The notes: generated by a model not told the origin, from the letters alone. DNA of 64,000 bases from Maritimibacter dapengensis (GCF_019218265.1 NZ_JAHUZE010000005.1:29165-93164); one strand, 5' to 3'. Positions 24,879 through 33,002 are shown, counted from the first letter of the stretch. A program made the numbers and translations.

Positions 24879-25279
24879 TGGACGTGCAAACTGTCAATGC
24901 CAATGTTTCCCGGGTGCCGTTCTTCCGATTTCTCAACTTTGAGGTCAGAAGTCTAGACAGTCTCCATGCTGAGGCGGAGATGACCTTTGATGACCCCCAT
25001 ATCGGTAACCCGATCATGGAGTACTACCATGGCGGCATAATCGCGAGTTTTATGGAGGCCACTGCCGCCATCGCGGTACAGCCCGATTTCGCCGACGTTC
25101 CGGCCAAGCCGATCAACCTGACCGTCGATTACCTCAGACCCGGTGTGAAGGGACCGCTTTTTGCGCGCGCTAACGTCACGCGCAAAGGCAAGCGGATGGC
25201 AAGCGTCAGCGTGCTCAGCTGGCAGACGGATCGGGAAAAGGCGGTTGCCGAAGGGCTGTATCACTTCCTTCTGGTCTGA
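24878..25279 (+). CDS. Second hotdog-fold thioesterase (PaaI-like), 133 aa
   Basis: A hotdog-fold protein with NPIMEYYHGGIIASFMEATAAIA (HGG motif) and LTVDYLRPGVKGPLFARA, a typical PaaI-family layout. ATG at 24878 shares its A with the stop of the preceding thioesterase (TGATG); a GTG at 24875 is the alternative. It is the last gene of the six-gene operon. Its 3' end overlaps the convergent tandem-TetR gene by 19 bp, so no independent terminator exists between them. Confidence 0.8.
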   Translation: MDVQTVNANVSRVPFFRFLNFEVRSLDSLHAEAEMTFDDPHIGNPIMEYYHGGIIASFMEATAAIAVQPDFADVPAKPINLTVDYLRPGVKGPLFARANVTRKGKRMASVSVLSWQTDREKAVAEGLYHFLLV

Positions 25280-26661
25280 CCGGGGCAACCGCTTTCAGGG
25301 CTACCTTGTCCTGTGGACGGGGCCGCTTCCCGGTTACAAATGCCTTCCAGTAACAGATAGATGAGCATGCTGGAGAATTCAGGCAGTGATAGATATCCTT
25401 CCACTCCTGCCTTGTTCGGGTCGAACCATTCCACCGTCCAGTTTAAGGCACCCAACATCACCTGGCGCAAGGGGACGATCTTGATATCCGACCGTATGGC
25501 ACCGTCGTCCTGAGCTTCACGGAGTATCCGATCCCAGAGTTTTCCATACTCATGGCGAATACCCCTGTGCCTCTCCCTGAAATGATTGGGGAGCATTCCA
25601 TAGCTTCTGATATTCGCCGAGGTGAATTCACTTGCCTTGAAGAGGAAATCCAGGTGCGCCCAGATTGCAGTCGCTATCTTGGCGTGATGATCGTACGGGG
25701 CATCGAATTTCCGAACGGCGGCTTCGACACCTGATAGCAAGTCCCTCAGTCCGGCGTTTAGAACTTCGTCAACGATCGCTTCTTTGGAGTTGAAATGGTA
25801 ATAGACGCTGCCCGCTTTCATGTCCGCTTCTTCCGCGATCTTTCTCAGCGTGGTCGCCTTGTAGCCATTGTCCCTCAGAACGCGCGCTGCGGCCTTTAGA
25901 ATTTCTGCACGGGTCTTAGCCGCCTTGCTGTCGGGATCCGGGGTTTTGGCGGGAGTGGCGGGGCACAGCTTCAAGCCTTCGGTACCCGCCTTGCGATGTG
26001 GACACATTCCGTCAAGTATCAGCTTACTCATTCGTTCCGCGAGGATGCGCACCGGATACTTGTCGACATCGTACCATTCTACGGTCCAGTTCATGGCACT
26101 CAGGATGAACTGGCGGATCACAGCAGTGGATATGTCGCTTCGAAGGTGGCCGGCGCGTTTGGCGTCATTCAGGAATTTGCCCCAGGCCCCTGCATATGAT
26201 GCACGCAATTCGCGATGCGGGGCGCGTGTTTCGTCCGACAACATCGGATAGTTCCGAATATTGGCTGACGTGAAGTCGCTGTCGGTCAAGAGATAGGTCA
26301 GATGTGTTTCAATCAGCAGTCCGAAAGTCTTGCGAAAATCCTCCGAACTTGTCGGTGCCGACCGAACAATTTCACTGACCGCCTGATATAGTTGACGGAC
26401 GCCAAGATCGAGAACTTCGCTCAGAATCTGGTCCTTGGATTGAAAATGATAATAAATGCTGCCGGCCTCAATGCCAGCTTCCTGCGCGATGTCGCGCATA
26501 GTCGTTGCGTGATAGCCTTCATACCGAAAAAGTCGCGCGGCCACAGCGAGTATGGCTTCGCGGGTCCTCTCCGACTTGCTTAGATCGTCATTCACTATCC
26601 TGGTATCTTCAATCTGTCGTGCCATCCAGTGTCGATACTTGTCGTAGATGAGGCTGTCCAT
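25261..26661 (-). CDS. Tandem (fused-dimer) TetR-family regulator, 466 aa
   Basis: One uninterrupted frame holds two complete TetR proteins. The first HTH is at about residues 34-80 (LFRYEGYHATTMRDIAQEAG, IEAGSIYYHFQSK) with a ligand domain carrying TSANIRNY and NWTVEWYDVD. A proline-rich linker (PATPAKTPDPDSK, about residues 233-246) follows. The second HTH is at about 250-297 (LRDNGYKATTLRKIAEEAD, MKAGSVYYHFNSK), and its ligand domain repeats TSANIRSY and NWTVEWFDPN. Since TetR proteins act as dimers, this is likely a covalent pseudo-dimer able to use two non-identical half-sites or ligands. ATG at 26661 is chosen because operator site 5 occupies 26671-26686. Confidence 0.9.
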   Translation of the reverse strand: MDSLIYDKYRHWMARQIEDTRIVNDDLSKSERTREAILAVAARLFRYEGYHATTMRDIAQEAGIEAGSIYYHFQSKDQILSEVLDLGVRQLYQAVSEIVRSAPTSSEDFRKTFGLLIETHLTYLLTDSDFTSANIRNYPMLSDETRAPHRELRASYAGAWGKFLNDAKRAGHLRSDISTAVIRQFILSAMNWTVEWYDVDKYPVRILAERMSKLILDGMCPHRKAGTEGLKLCPATPAKTPDPDSKAAKTRAEILKAAARVLRDNGYKATTLRKIAEEADMKAGSVYYHFNSKEAIVDEVLNAGLRDLLSGVEAAVRKFDAPYDHHAKIATAIWAHLDFLFKASEFTSANIRSYGMLPNHFRERHRGIRHEYGKLWDRILREAQDDGAIRSDIKIVPLRQVMLGALNWTVEWFDPNKAGVEGYLSLPEFSSMLIYLLLEGICNREAAPSTGQGSPESGCPGQTRRK

Positions 26662-26670
26662 TGCAATTAA

Positions 26671-26686
26671 TCTAACAACTGTTAGA
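26671..26686. promoter_or_regulatory. Operator site 5, divergent tandem-tetR / BadH-like promoter
   Basis: TCTAACAACTGTTAGA: a perfect 7-2-7 palindrome, 9 bp upstream of the tandem-TetR start and 64 bp upstream of the BadH-like start. On the plus strand TTGCAA (26661) and AGATTA (26684) are spaced by 17 nt. It predicts autoregulation plus control of the dehydrogenase. Confidence 0.8.
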
Positions 26687-26750
26687 TTACATCGGAGAGA
26701 GTGTCGAATCAAGCTCTTTTCAAGGTGCAACGGAAGAGGAGGACCTCCAC

Positions 26751-27512
26751 ATGCGAGGGTTGAGTGGAAAACGGGTCGTCGTGACCGGCGGTGGGAGCGG
26801 CATTGGCCGAGCGGTTTGCGAACGGTTCGGCGCGGAGGGTGCCGAAGTCGCCGTTTTCGATCTGAACAAAGCCGGAGCGGATGAAACCGCCAAACTAATC
26901 ACTGAATCCGGCGGAAAAGCGACTGCATTTCAGGCGGATATCACCGATCGCGCACAGGTCGACAAGGCCGTCGCCGAGTTCGAATCCGGCGGACCGATTG
27001 ATGTGCTGGTGAACAACGCGGGCTGGGACGTGATCAAACCGTTCCTCGACACCGATCCCGACCTTTGGAAAAAGGTCATCGACATAAATCTTTACGGTCC
27101 GCTGAATATGCATCACGCGGTGCTTCCGGGCATGGTCAAGAACGGCGGCGGCCGTGTGGTCAACATCGCGTCCGACGCCGGACGCGTCGGATCATCCGGC
27201 GAAGCCGTGTATTCGGCCTGCAAGGGTGGCATCATCTCGTTCACCAAAACCGTAGCGCGCGAACTGGCGCGTAAAGGTATTCAATTGAATGCGGTCGCCC
27301 CCGGCCCGACCGATACGCCGCTGTTCGCTCAGGTTGCCGAGGGCGAGGCCGGTCAAAAGATCGCCGAAGGTCTCAAGCGGGCGATTCCGATGAAGCGTCT
27401 TGCGCAGCCGACGGATTACCCTGGCATCATCTGCTTCCTGTCGTCGGACGACGCAGGGTTCATTACCGGCCAGGTGATTTCGGTTTCGGGCGGCCTGTCC
27501 ATGCACGGTTAA
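26751..27512 (+). CDS. SDR resembling BadH (2-hydroxycyclohexanecarboxyl-CoA dehydrogenase), 253 aa
   Basis: A classical SDR: VVVTGGGSGIGRA, Asp in VFDLN (NAD+), VNNAGWD and a catalytic set in NIASDAGRVGSSGEAVYSACK. The phrases NNAGWDVIKPF, MHHAVLPGMVKN, SDAGRVGSSGEAVY and FITGQVISVSGGLSMHG closely match what I remember of Rhodopseudomonas BadH. BadH oxidises 2-hydroxycyclohexanecarboxyl-CoA to the 2-keto compound before ring cleavage. GGAAGAGGAGG precedes the ATG. It stands alone between operator site 5 and two hairpins, so it is probably transcribed as a single gene. A ring-bearing substrate is inferred from this similarity. Confidence 0.82.
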   Translation: MRGLSGKRVVVTGGGSGIGRAVCERFGAEGAEVAVFDLNKAGADETAKLITESGGKATAFQADITDRAQVDKAVAEFESGGPIDVLVNNAGWDVIKPFLDTDPDLWKKVIDINLYGPLNMHHAVLPGMVKNGGGRVVNIASDAGRVGSSGEAVYSACKGGIISFTKTVARELARKGIQLNAVAPGPTDTPLFAQVAEGEAGQKIAEGLKRAIPMKRLAQPTDYPGIICFLSSDDAGFITGQVISVSGGLSMHG

Positions 27513-27517
27513 AACGC

Positions 27518-27551
27518 TGGCAGCAGCGCCGGACTCAAGGCGCTGCTGCCA
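27518..27551 (+). terminator. 13-bp hairpin after the BadH-like gene
   Basis: TGGCAGCAGCGCC, 8-nt loop, GGCGCTGCTGCCA: a perfect stem 6 bp after the stop codon. It has no T-run, so it probably acts with the hairpin at 27580-27606. Confidence 0.6.
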
Positions 27552-27579
27552 TACCGTGCCAAGAGTTACCTCCCCGACT

Positions 27580-27606
27580 GGCCGCGCCTTATATGCGGCC
27601 CTTTTT
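27580..27606 (+). terminator. Rho-independent terminator
   Basis: GGCCGC, 9-nt loop, GCGGCC followed by CTTTTT. This is the clearest intrinsic terminator in the window. It ends 19 bp before the acyl-CoA synthetase start and separates the two transcripts. Confidence 0.75.
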
Positions 27607-27625
27607 CATTCTAGAAAGGTTGCGA

Positions 27626-29563
27626 ATGTTTCAGCCAGGCTCTGACATCCAGCGGACAAGCACGCTGACCGCATTTCTGAGGGGCTGCGGCATTGACAGT
27701 TACGAGGAACTCGTCCGCCGTTCGAATGAAGACCCAGACTGGTTCTTGGGGCAGATCATTGACCATGCCGGGATACGGTTCGCGCGGCCCTACAGCCGGT
27801 TGCGAGATATCTCCGAAGGGCCCGAATCGATCCGGTGGGCCGTCGGGAGTACTTTGAATCTGACGGAAACCTGTCTTGACGCCCGAATTGCCGATGGCTT
27901 GGGCGACAAGGTCGCAATCGACTGGGTCGGCGAAGACGGAAGCCGCCGCCGCTGGACCTATTCCGACCTTACCGCCGAAGCCTCCCGCGTCGCCTCGGCC
28001 CTTGCCACGCGCGGTGTAAGGCCCGGTCAGGCGGTGGGCATCTATATGCCGATGATCCCCGAAATCGAGGCCGCGCTTCTGGGTATTGCCCGGCTGGGCG
28101 CGGTTGCGGTGCCGCTGTTTTCCGGTTTTGCGCCCCATGCCATCGTATCGCGCCTGAACGACGCGGATGCCGTGGCGGTGTTGACGGCGGATGCCACACC
28201 CCGGCGAGGCAAGCCGGTCTGGATGGAAGCGACCCTTGCCCAAGCTTTGACCGACGTACCATCGGTTCATACCGTGATCAGCCTGCGACGGTTCGGCGAT
28301 GCGGTGGCCGATCCGGCCCGCGATCTGGACTGGACCGAAACAGTGGGCCGCGCCAGTCCGGAGTTTGCCGCCGTTCCCGTCAGTGCCGATGACACCTTTC
28401 TCATCGCCTATACATCGGGCACCACCGGGCGGCCCAAGGGTGTCGTGCATACCCATTTGGGCGTGCAGGCCAAGGCCACGGCCGATTTCCTGCTTTGCCT
28501 CGACATGAAACGGGATGACCGGCACCTCTGGATGACCGACATGGGGTGGGTCATGGGACCGCTCACCCTTTTATCGGTGCTCTTGTCCGGTTCGACTCTG
28601 GTGCTGGCCGAGGGCGCACCATCAATGCCCGGCGATCCCTTCAGGCTGCTGCGTCTTGCGTCCGAGATGGAGGTCACGCATCTCGGCGTGGCCCCGACCC
28701 TGGTACGGCAGTTCATGACGCAGGATACTGAATCTTTGTCGGGCTACGACTTGTCGTCCCTGCGCATCGTCGCCTCGACCGGCGAGCCCTGGACCGAGGA
28801 TGCCTGGCTCTGGCAGCTCGATCATATCTGTCGCCGCCGCGCCGTGCCGCTGAACATCTCGGGCGGGACCGAGCTTTTTGGCGCGATCCTGACCTCGACC
28901 GTGCTGCACGAGCTCAAGCCCGGCGGATTTTCGGCCCAGGCCCTGGGTGTCGGGGCCAAGGTTCTGCGCCAGGACGGCAGCGAAGCCGCACCGGGCGAGG
29001 TCGGCGAACTGGTCGTGACCCAGCCGCCTCTGGGTCTGACCCCGGCCATCAGGGGGGACCGCGATCGCTACCTTGACACCTACTGGTCCACCTTCCCCGG
29101 CCTCTGGCGGCACGGCGACTGGGTGCGCTGCGATCCGGACGGGACATGGTATATCCTGGGCCGGTCGGACGACACGCTGAACATCGCCGGCAAACGCATC
29201 GGCCCGCCCGAGATCGAGGCGGCCCTGACCGAAACCGGAGAGGTGGTGGACGCCGCGGCCATCGCGGCACCTGATGACATCAAGGGCGTGGCTGTCGTCT
29301 GCGTCTGCGTGGCGGCACCAAATGTGTCGCCGGACGCGGAGCTCGTGAACCGGCTCAAGGATCGTGTCGGGGAGATCGTCTCGAAACCCTTCCGCCCGCG
29401 CGAGATCCACTTTGTCGAAGCGCTGCCCAAGACCCGCAGCATGAAAACCATGCGCCGTGTCGTGCGCGCCGCCTTTCTCGGTGAAGATCCAGGCGATCTG
29501 TCGTCGATCAGCAACCCGGAAACCATTCAGCCCATCGCAGACCTGCAAAAGGAAAAGTCATGA
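27626..29563 (+). CDS. Acyl-CoA/acetyl-CoA synthetase-type ligase (AMP-forming), 645 aa
   Basis: An adenylate-forming CoA ligase of the acetyl/propionyl-CoA synthetase size class. Motifs in order are the P-loop-like AYTSGTTGRPKG (about residue 265), the ISGGTELFG region, GDWVRCDPDGTWYILGRSDD (hinge and A8), IGPPEIEAAL, and the C-terminal PKTRSMKTMRR, which keeps the acetyl-CoA-synthetase-like lysine with Met replacing the usual Gly. ATG at 27626 is favoured by AAAGG seven bases upstream. It heads an operon with NmrA, AraC and thioesterase genes. In atu clusters a similar ligase (AtuH) activates the isoprenoid acid; which acid is used here cannot be read directly. Confidence 0.87.
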   Translation: MFQPGSDIQRTSTLTAFLRGCGIDSYEELVRRSNEDPDWFLGQIIDHAGIRFARPYSRLRDISEGPESIRWAVGSTLNLTETCLDARIADGLGDKVAIDWVGEDGSRRRWTYSDLTAEASRVASALATRGVRPGQAVGIYMPMIPEIEAALLGIARLGAVAVPLFSGFAPHAIVSRLNDADAVAVLTADATPRRGKPVWMEATLAQALTDVPSVHTVISLRRFGDAVADPARDLDWTETVGRASPEFAAVPVSADDTFLIAYTSGTTGRPKGVVHTHLGVQAKATADFLLCLDMKRDDRHLWMTDMGWVMGPLTLLSVLLSGSTLVLAEGAPSMPGDPFRLLRLASEMEVTHLGVAPTLVRQFMTQDTESLSGYDLSSLRIVASTGEPWTEDAWLWQLDHICRRRAVPLNISGGTELFGAILTSTVLHELKPGGFSAQALGVGAKVLRQDGSEAAPGEVGELVVTQPPLGLTPAIRGDRDRYLDTYWSTFPGLWRHGDWVRCDPDGTWYILGRSDDTLNIAGKRIGPPEIEAALTETGEVVDAAAIAAPDDIKGVAVVCVCVAAPNVSPDAELVNRLKDRVGEIVSKPFRPREIHFVEALPKTRSMKTMRRVVRAAFLGEDPGDLSSISNPETIQPIADLQKEKS

Positions 29564-30414
29564 TCACTGTTTTCGGAGCCACGGGCACGACTGGTGCGCC
29601 CCTCGTCGACACGCTTCTGGCAAAAGGCGCGACCGTGCGCGCTGTCACCAGCGACCTCTCAAAGTTAGACGCGCTAAAGGCCAAAGGATGCGAGGCGGTC
29701 GTCGCGGATTTCACGGACCCTGCCGCGCTGGCGCGGGCCTGTGACGGGGCAGAAAAGATATACCTGGTCACGCCTGCCCATCTGAACATGCGCCAGTGGA
29801 AGGCGAACGTGATCGAGGCGGCCAAGGCCGCGGGCGTGCGCCATATCGTTGTGGCCACGGGGCTTGGCGCGTCGCCCAAGGCGGGGCTGACCTTTGGAAA
29901 GTGGCATTCCGAAACCCAGGAGCTGCTGAAGCAAAGCGGCCTTGACTGGACCTTTGTCCAGCCGACCTATTTCATGCAGAACCTGCTGTGGCAGGCCGGT
30001 AACATTGCAAAGGACGCCGTGTACTATGACGATCTGGGCGGCCCCGTGGCCTGGATCGACGCCCGCGACATCGCGGATGTCGCCGCCGAGGCGCTGACCG
30101 CTCCGGGTTACGAAGGCAAGGCTCTTGGTCTGACCGGGCCCGAAGCTCTTACCGGAGAAGATATCGCCGCCCTCCTGTCCAGGGTGACCGGGCGCACTGT
30201 CTCCTGCGCACCCCTGCCGGCCGAAAATGCCAAGGCGGGCATGGTGGCTGGCGGAATGCAGGACGAGGTCGCCAGAGCCATGGTCGAATTGGCTTCCATC
30301 GCGCCCAAGGGCTACCTTGCCGGCATCGAGACCACGGTCAGCGATGTGATGGGACGCCCGGCGCGCCGATTTGCCGATTTCGTCGCCGAGAACCGGGATG
30401 CTTTCGTCAAGTAA
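29560..30414 (+). CDS. NmrA-like NAD(P)-binding protein, 284 aa
   Basis: An atypical SDR of the NmrA/QOR2 group: MITVFGATGTTGAPLVDTLL is the dinucleotide loop, RAVTSDLSK follows beta-2, and later come VATGLGASPKAG and WIDARDIADVAAEAL. Such proteins are NAD(P)H sensors or quinone/azo reductases. The classical YxxxK is not evident, as in NmrA-type proteins. The start overlaps the ligase stop (ATGA). Its place beside an AraC regulator suggests either a sensor for that unit or an accessory reductase. Confidence 0.78.
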   Translation: MITVFGATGTTGAPLVDTLLAKGATVRAVTSDLSKLDALKAKGCEAVVADFTDPAALARACDGAEKIYLVTPAHLNMRQWKANVIEAAKAAGVRHIVVATGLGASPKAGLTFGKWHSETQELLKQSGLDWTFVQPTYFMQNLLWQAGNIAKDAVYYDDLGGPVAWIDARDIADVAAEALTAPGYEGKALGLTGPEALTGEDIAALLSRVTGRTVSCAPLPAENAKAGMVAGGMQDEVARAMVELASIAPKGYLAGIETTVSDVMGRPARRFADFVAENRDAFVK

Positions 30415-30418
30415 CCTG

Positions 30419-31123
30419 ATGGCGGCGCCGCTTTATCTCGAACTGGCGCCGCCTGAGGAAGCGGCCAAACAGATCGACCATTTGTTCGTGTTCCGCGATA
30501 CCGGTGTGCTGAGCGGTGGTGGACGCGGGCGGTTCGCAACCGACCTCTTTACCCTTTCGGTAACGCGCGACGACAGCGGCGGCGGGCGCGTATCGCTGGC
30601 AGAACCGCGCCCCTATTTTTCGCCCCGCCCAAGGCCATTCCAGGGTGTCGTGGCCGGGCTGCGACTGTCGTCACGACCGCAGCGATTTCCCGACTCCAAA
30701 GGGCTGGACATGCTGGCCTCAGAACTGGCCCGGGTTCAGACCGGGGACGATGACCTGCCTGCGCTCATCGCGGTGCTTGACGGCCTTGCGAGAGACCTGC
30801 GCTTTGCCGCACCACCCGGAGCTTACAGCGACCGGACCAAACGTCGAAAGGTGCGGGCGGAAACCGGCGTGTCGCGGCGGCGGCTTGCGACCTTGCGACG
30901 CTTTCGCCGGGCTCTCGGGCAGCTTGCGTCAAAGACCCTGCCGCTGAGCGATCTGGCGCTGGACGCCGGATATTACGATCAATCTCACTTGTCCGCCGCT
31001 TGCCGGATCTTCGCCGGCAAACCGCCCGGCGCGTTGCGCGCTCTGTCTATTCCGCGTCGTTTTGACCTTTCGCTACAAGATACGCGCCTCAAAGACCGCC
31101 TAAGATTGGTCATTGACGAATGA
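30419..31123 (+). CDS. AraC-family transcriptional regulator, 234 aa
   Basis: The C-terminal AraC HTH is visible: TGVSRRRLATLRRFRRALGQL (first helices, slightly degenerate) and LPLSDLALDAGYYDQSHLSAACRIFAGKPPGALR (second HTH with the family consensus). The N-terminal part begins LYLELAPPEEAAKQIDHLFVF, like the small non-cupin sensor domain found in many proteobacterial AraC proteins. ATG at 30419 is 4 bp after the NmrA stop; the frame is open a little further upstream inside that gene. Being cotranscribed with the ligase, it may be a local regulator acting outside the palindrome regulon. Confidence 0.8.
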   Translation: MAAPLYLELAPPEEAAKQIDHLFVFRDTGVLSGGGRGRFATDLFTLSVTRDDSGGGRVSLAEPRPYFSPRPRPFQGVVAGLRLSSRPQRFPDSKGLDMLASELARVQTGDDDLPALIAVLDGLARDLRFAAPPGAYSDRTKRRKVRAETGVSRRRLATLRRFRRALGQLASKTLPLSDLALDAGYYDQSHLSAACRIFAGKPPGALRALSIPRRFDLSLQDTRLKDRLRLVIDE

Positions 31124-31144
31124 AATCGAAGAGGAAGACCCGCC

Positions 31145-31600
31145 ATGACACAATTCAAACCGAAAAACCCCGACTATGACGCACGCGTGCGCAACAGTTT
31201 CGATCGCCAGAAGGTGATGAACACGTTGGGGATCAGCATTGCCGAGTTGTTACCCGGCCGCATCGTTCTGGAAATGGCACATCAGGTTGCACTGACCCAG
31301 CAGCATGGGTTTTTGCATGCCGGAATCGTGTCGACAGCGCTGGACAGCGCCTGCGGATACGCGGCCTTTTCGCTGATGCCAGCGGACGCGGCAGTGTTGA
31401 CGGCCGAATTCAAGATCAACCTACTCAACCCGGCGGACGGCGAACGGTTTCGCTTCGTCGCTGACGTGGTGAAACCAGGCAGGACGCTGACCATATGCGA
31501 GGCGCGTGCCTATGCCGTGAAGGGCCAGGATGAAAAGCTCGTCGCAACGATGACCGGAACGCTCATGGCGCTGATCGGGCGGGCGGGGGTCGCGGACTGA
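31145..31600 (+). CDS. PaaI-like hotdog thioesterase, 151 aa
   Basis: A hotdog-fold thioesterase: TQQHGFLHAGIVSTALDSACGYA gives the Gly-rich turn (HAG) and the helix with Asp, followed by VLTAEFKINLLNPADGERF and the closing strands. It is third of the family in the window and unrelated in detail to the pair at 24.4-25.3 kb. Last gene of the 27.6-31.6 kb operon, 21 bp after the AraC gene with AGAGGAAG upstream. Probable role: hydrolysis of accumulating acyl-CoA. Confidence 0.82.
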   Translation: MTQFKPKNPDYDARVRNSFDRQKVMNTLGISIAELLPGRIVLEMAHQVALTQQHGFLHAGIVSTALDSACGYAAFSLMPADAAVLTAEFKINLLNPADGERFRFVADVVKPGRTLTICEARAYAVKGQDEKLVATMTGTLMALIGRAGVAD

Positions 31601-31661
31601 GCGCAACCCGGCCGCAGCACATCCGATCCGGGCGGCCGGGCCGATTATTCAGACAGCTGGA

Positions 31662-31760
31662 TCAGCTGTTCCAGCGGCTCGCGACCTCGGCCAACCGTTT
31701 CCCGTAGGCGCGCGCGGTATCCAGATCGCCGCCAGCAGGTTCAGACCTGTCAAGCGGTAA
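31662..31760 (-). pseudogene. 3' remnant of a WrbA/flavodoxin-like NAD(P)H oxidoreductase gene
   Basis: The minus strand encodes EPAGGDLDTARAYGKRLAEV followed by a few residues and TGA at 31662-31664. This looks like the C-terminal end of WrbA/NQO-type flavoproteins (helix with AR..G.RLA). The frame continues a few codons upstream without a start, and the recognisable sequence stops near 31745. The rest of the gene is missing, which implies a deletion or insertion boundary next to the Tag remnant. Confidence 0.45.
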
Positions 31761-31947
31761 TGTTAGCTTTTAGCAGTGCGGTCGCCGATTGTCCGTCGTC
31801 AGGGTTTTTCGGAGAGCTGAGACTGTATCGTAACGGAGGATCTGGTTCGGTTTCTGTTCAAGTTTATGCGGCAGCGGCCTGATGCTGCAACCGTAATTGG
31901 AACGGATGGACGCCCACGGTGCCGATGGGCTGCCGTCACGCCGGAGT
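31761..31947. other. Unassigned segment between two gene remnants
   Basis: 187 bp with no supportable gene. Short open frames exist on both strands, but none shows a start, RBS or recognisable motif. It sits between the truncated WrbA-like and Tag-like genes and probably derives from a past insertion or deletion event. Confidence 0.4.
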
Positions 31948-32406
31948 TTCCAGTCAGGGCTGAGCTGGCGCACCATTCTGGCCAAGCGCGAGAACTTTCG
32001 TGCTGCCTTCGCCGGGTTCGACTTTCGGGGAGTTGCGAACTTTGACGACAACGACATTGAGCGCCTACTTGCCGATGAAGGAATTGTTCGCTATCGAGGC
32101 AAGATCGAAGCCGTGATCAACAACGCTCGCCGTACTTTCGAGGTCGTCCAAGAGGAAGGCTCCTTCGCCGCATTCATCTGGCTATATGAACCTGCCAAGG
32201 ACGACGCACTGCCACAAATGCGGTCCAAATCAACAGCGTCCGAGACCCTTTCCAAAGACCTACGAAAGCTTGGCTTCAAATTCGTGGGACCGACCACCGT
32301 ATATGCATTCATGCCGGCCATGGGATGTATCAACGATCACGCAGAAGTCTGTTGGATGCGAAAGGACGTCGAAACAGCCCGAAATACCCTTCGCACACCG
32401 ACATAG
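31948..32406 (+). pseudogene. tag: 5'-truncated DNA-3-methyladenine glycosylase I (tag) remnant
   Basis: From FQSGLSWRTILAKRENFR onward the frame follows Tag through FDDNDIERLLADEGIVR, GKIEAVINNAR, SKDLRKLGFKFVGPTTVYAF and NDHAEVCW. The first 40 or so residues of Tag are absent, replaced by unrelated sequence. Of the four zinc ligands the N-terminal Cys and His are lost, while the C-terminal His and Cys (NDHAEVCW) remain. The Glu before AGLSW that contacts the base is also gone. The frame can be opened from an ATG at 31897, but such a protein would be inactive. The C-terminus looks complete. Confidence 0.75.
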
Positions 32407-32493
32407 GCAACTGTCGGCCAATTAACGTGAAAAAAATCAAGGCCACTTAGCGTGGAAAGTCACAGACAGGTTTCGCGTCAGTCGACCGAGACT

Positions 32494-32922
32494 TCAGAGC
32501 CTTGAGAGTAGCGTGGCCAATTGAGCGGCGTCTTTGGGTTTCAGCTTTGCGCCGATCCTTTCCGACAGAACCCGTTCATAGATCGGCCACATCGCCCTCC
32601 TGACAGATTTACCCTTTTCAGAGATAGAAATGTTTTGACCTCGCCCATCTTCCGAGCAGTCCCGTCGGTCCACCAGCCCTGCTTTCACCATGCGGTCCAG
32701 CAACCGCGATGTACCGTATTGGGGTAACAATATCCGGTCTTTGAGTTCGAATGGACGGAGTCCGTCCGGGCCTGCCTTCTCGAGTTCGAGAAGCGCGTCA
32801 TACCATGCAAGTGGCGGGTATCCTGCCGATTTCAGAGACGATTCGACAGCCTCAAGCAAAACGCGGCTTTTAGTCATGAGGGCTGTCCAGGCGGCCTCAG
32901 TAGCATGGTCAATCTCGTTCAT
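32494..32922 (-). CDS. MarR-family regulator, 142 aa
   Basis: A winged-helix MarR protein: YDALLELEKAGPDGLRPFELKDRILLPQYGTSRLLDRMVKAGLV spans the DNA-binding helices, with DGRGQNISISEKG as the wing. ATG at 32922 has AGG eight bases upstream; GTG at 32931 is the alternative. It diverges from doxX-gst. Two perfect inverted repeats, at 32943-32954 and 32989-33002, lie between them and are the expected MarR sites. The pairing with DoxX and a glutathione transferase is typical of electrophile- or thiol-stress-sensing MarR proteins; the inducer is not known. Confidence 0.85.
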   Translation of the reverse strand: MNEIDHATEAAWTALMTKSRVLLEAVESSLKSAGYPPLAWYDALLELEKAGPDGLRPFELKDRILLPQYGTSRLLDRMVKAGLVDRRDCSEDGRGQNISISEKGKSVRRAMWPIYERVLSERIGAKLKPKDAAQLATLLSRL

Positions 32923-32942
32923 ATCCAGCACCTATCATGTGC

Positions 32943-32954
32943 ATGCAAGTGCAT
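32943..32954. promoter_or_regulatory. MarR operator half 1
   Basis: ATGCA-AG-TGCAT palindrome (with CATGCAAGTGCATC context) in the marR/doxX divergent region, 21 bp from the marR start. Confidence 0.6.
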
Positions 32955-32988
32955 CAACCTTGACGTCGCATGTAACGCGCTATATATA

Positions 32989-33002
32989 GATGCAAATGCA
33001 TC
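32989..33002. promoter_or_regulatory. MarR operator half 2
   Basis: GATGCA-AA-TGCATC: perfect 6-2-6 palindrome with the same core as the site 46 bp away. It is 18 bp before the doxX start and directly follows an AT-rich TATATATA element that may be the -10 region. Confidence 0.65.

Noticed and set aside
32420..32460. Repeated TTAACGTGAAA / TTAGCGTGGAAA as IS21-type insertion ends
   Set aside because: Too short and degenerate; no transposase frame nearby. Kept only as a hint within the gene-remnant finding.
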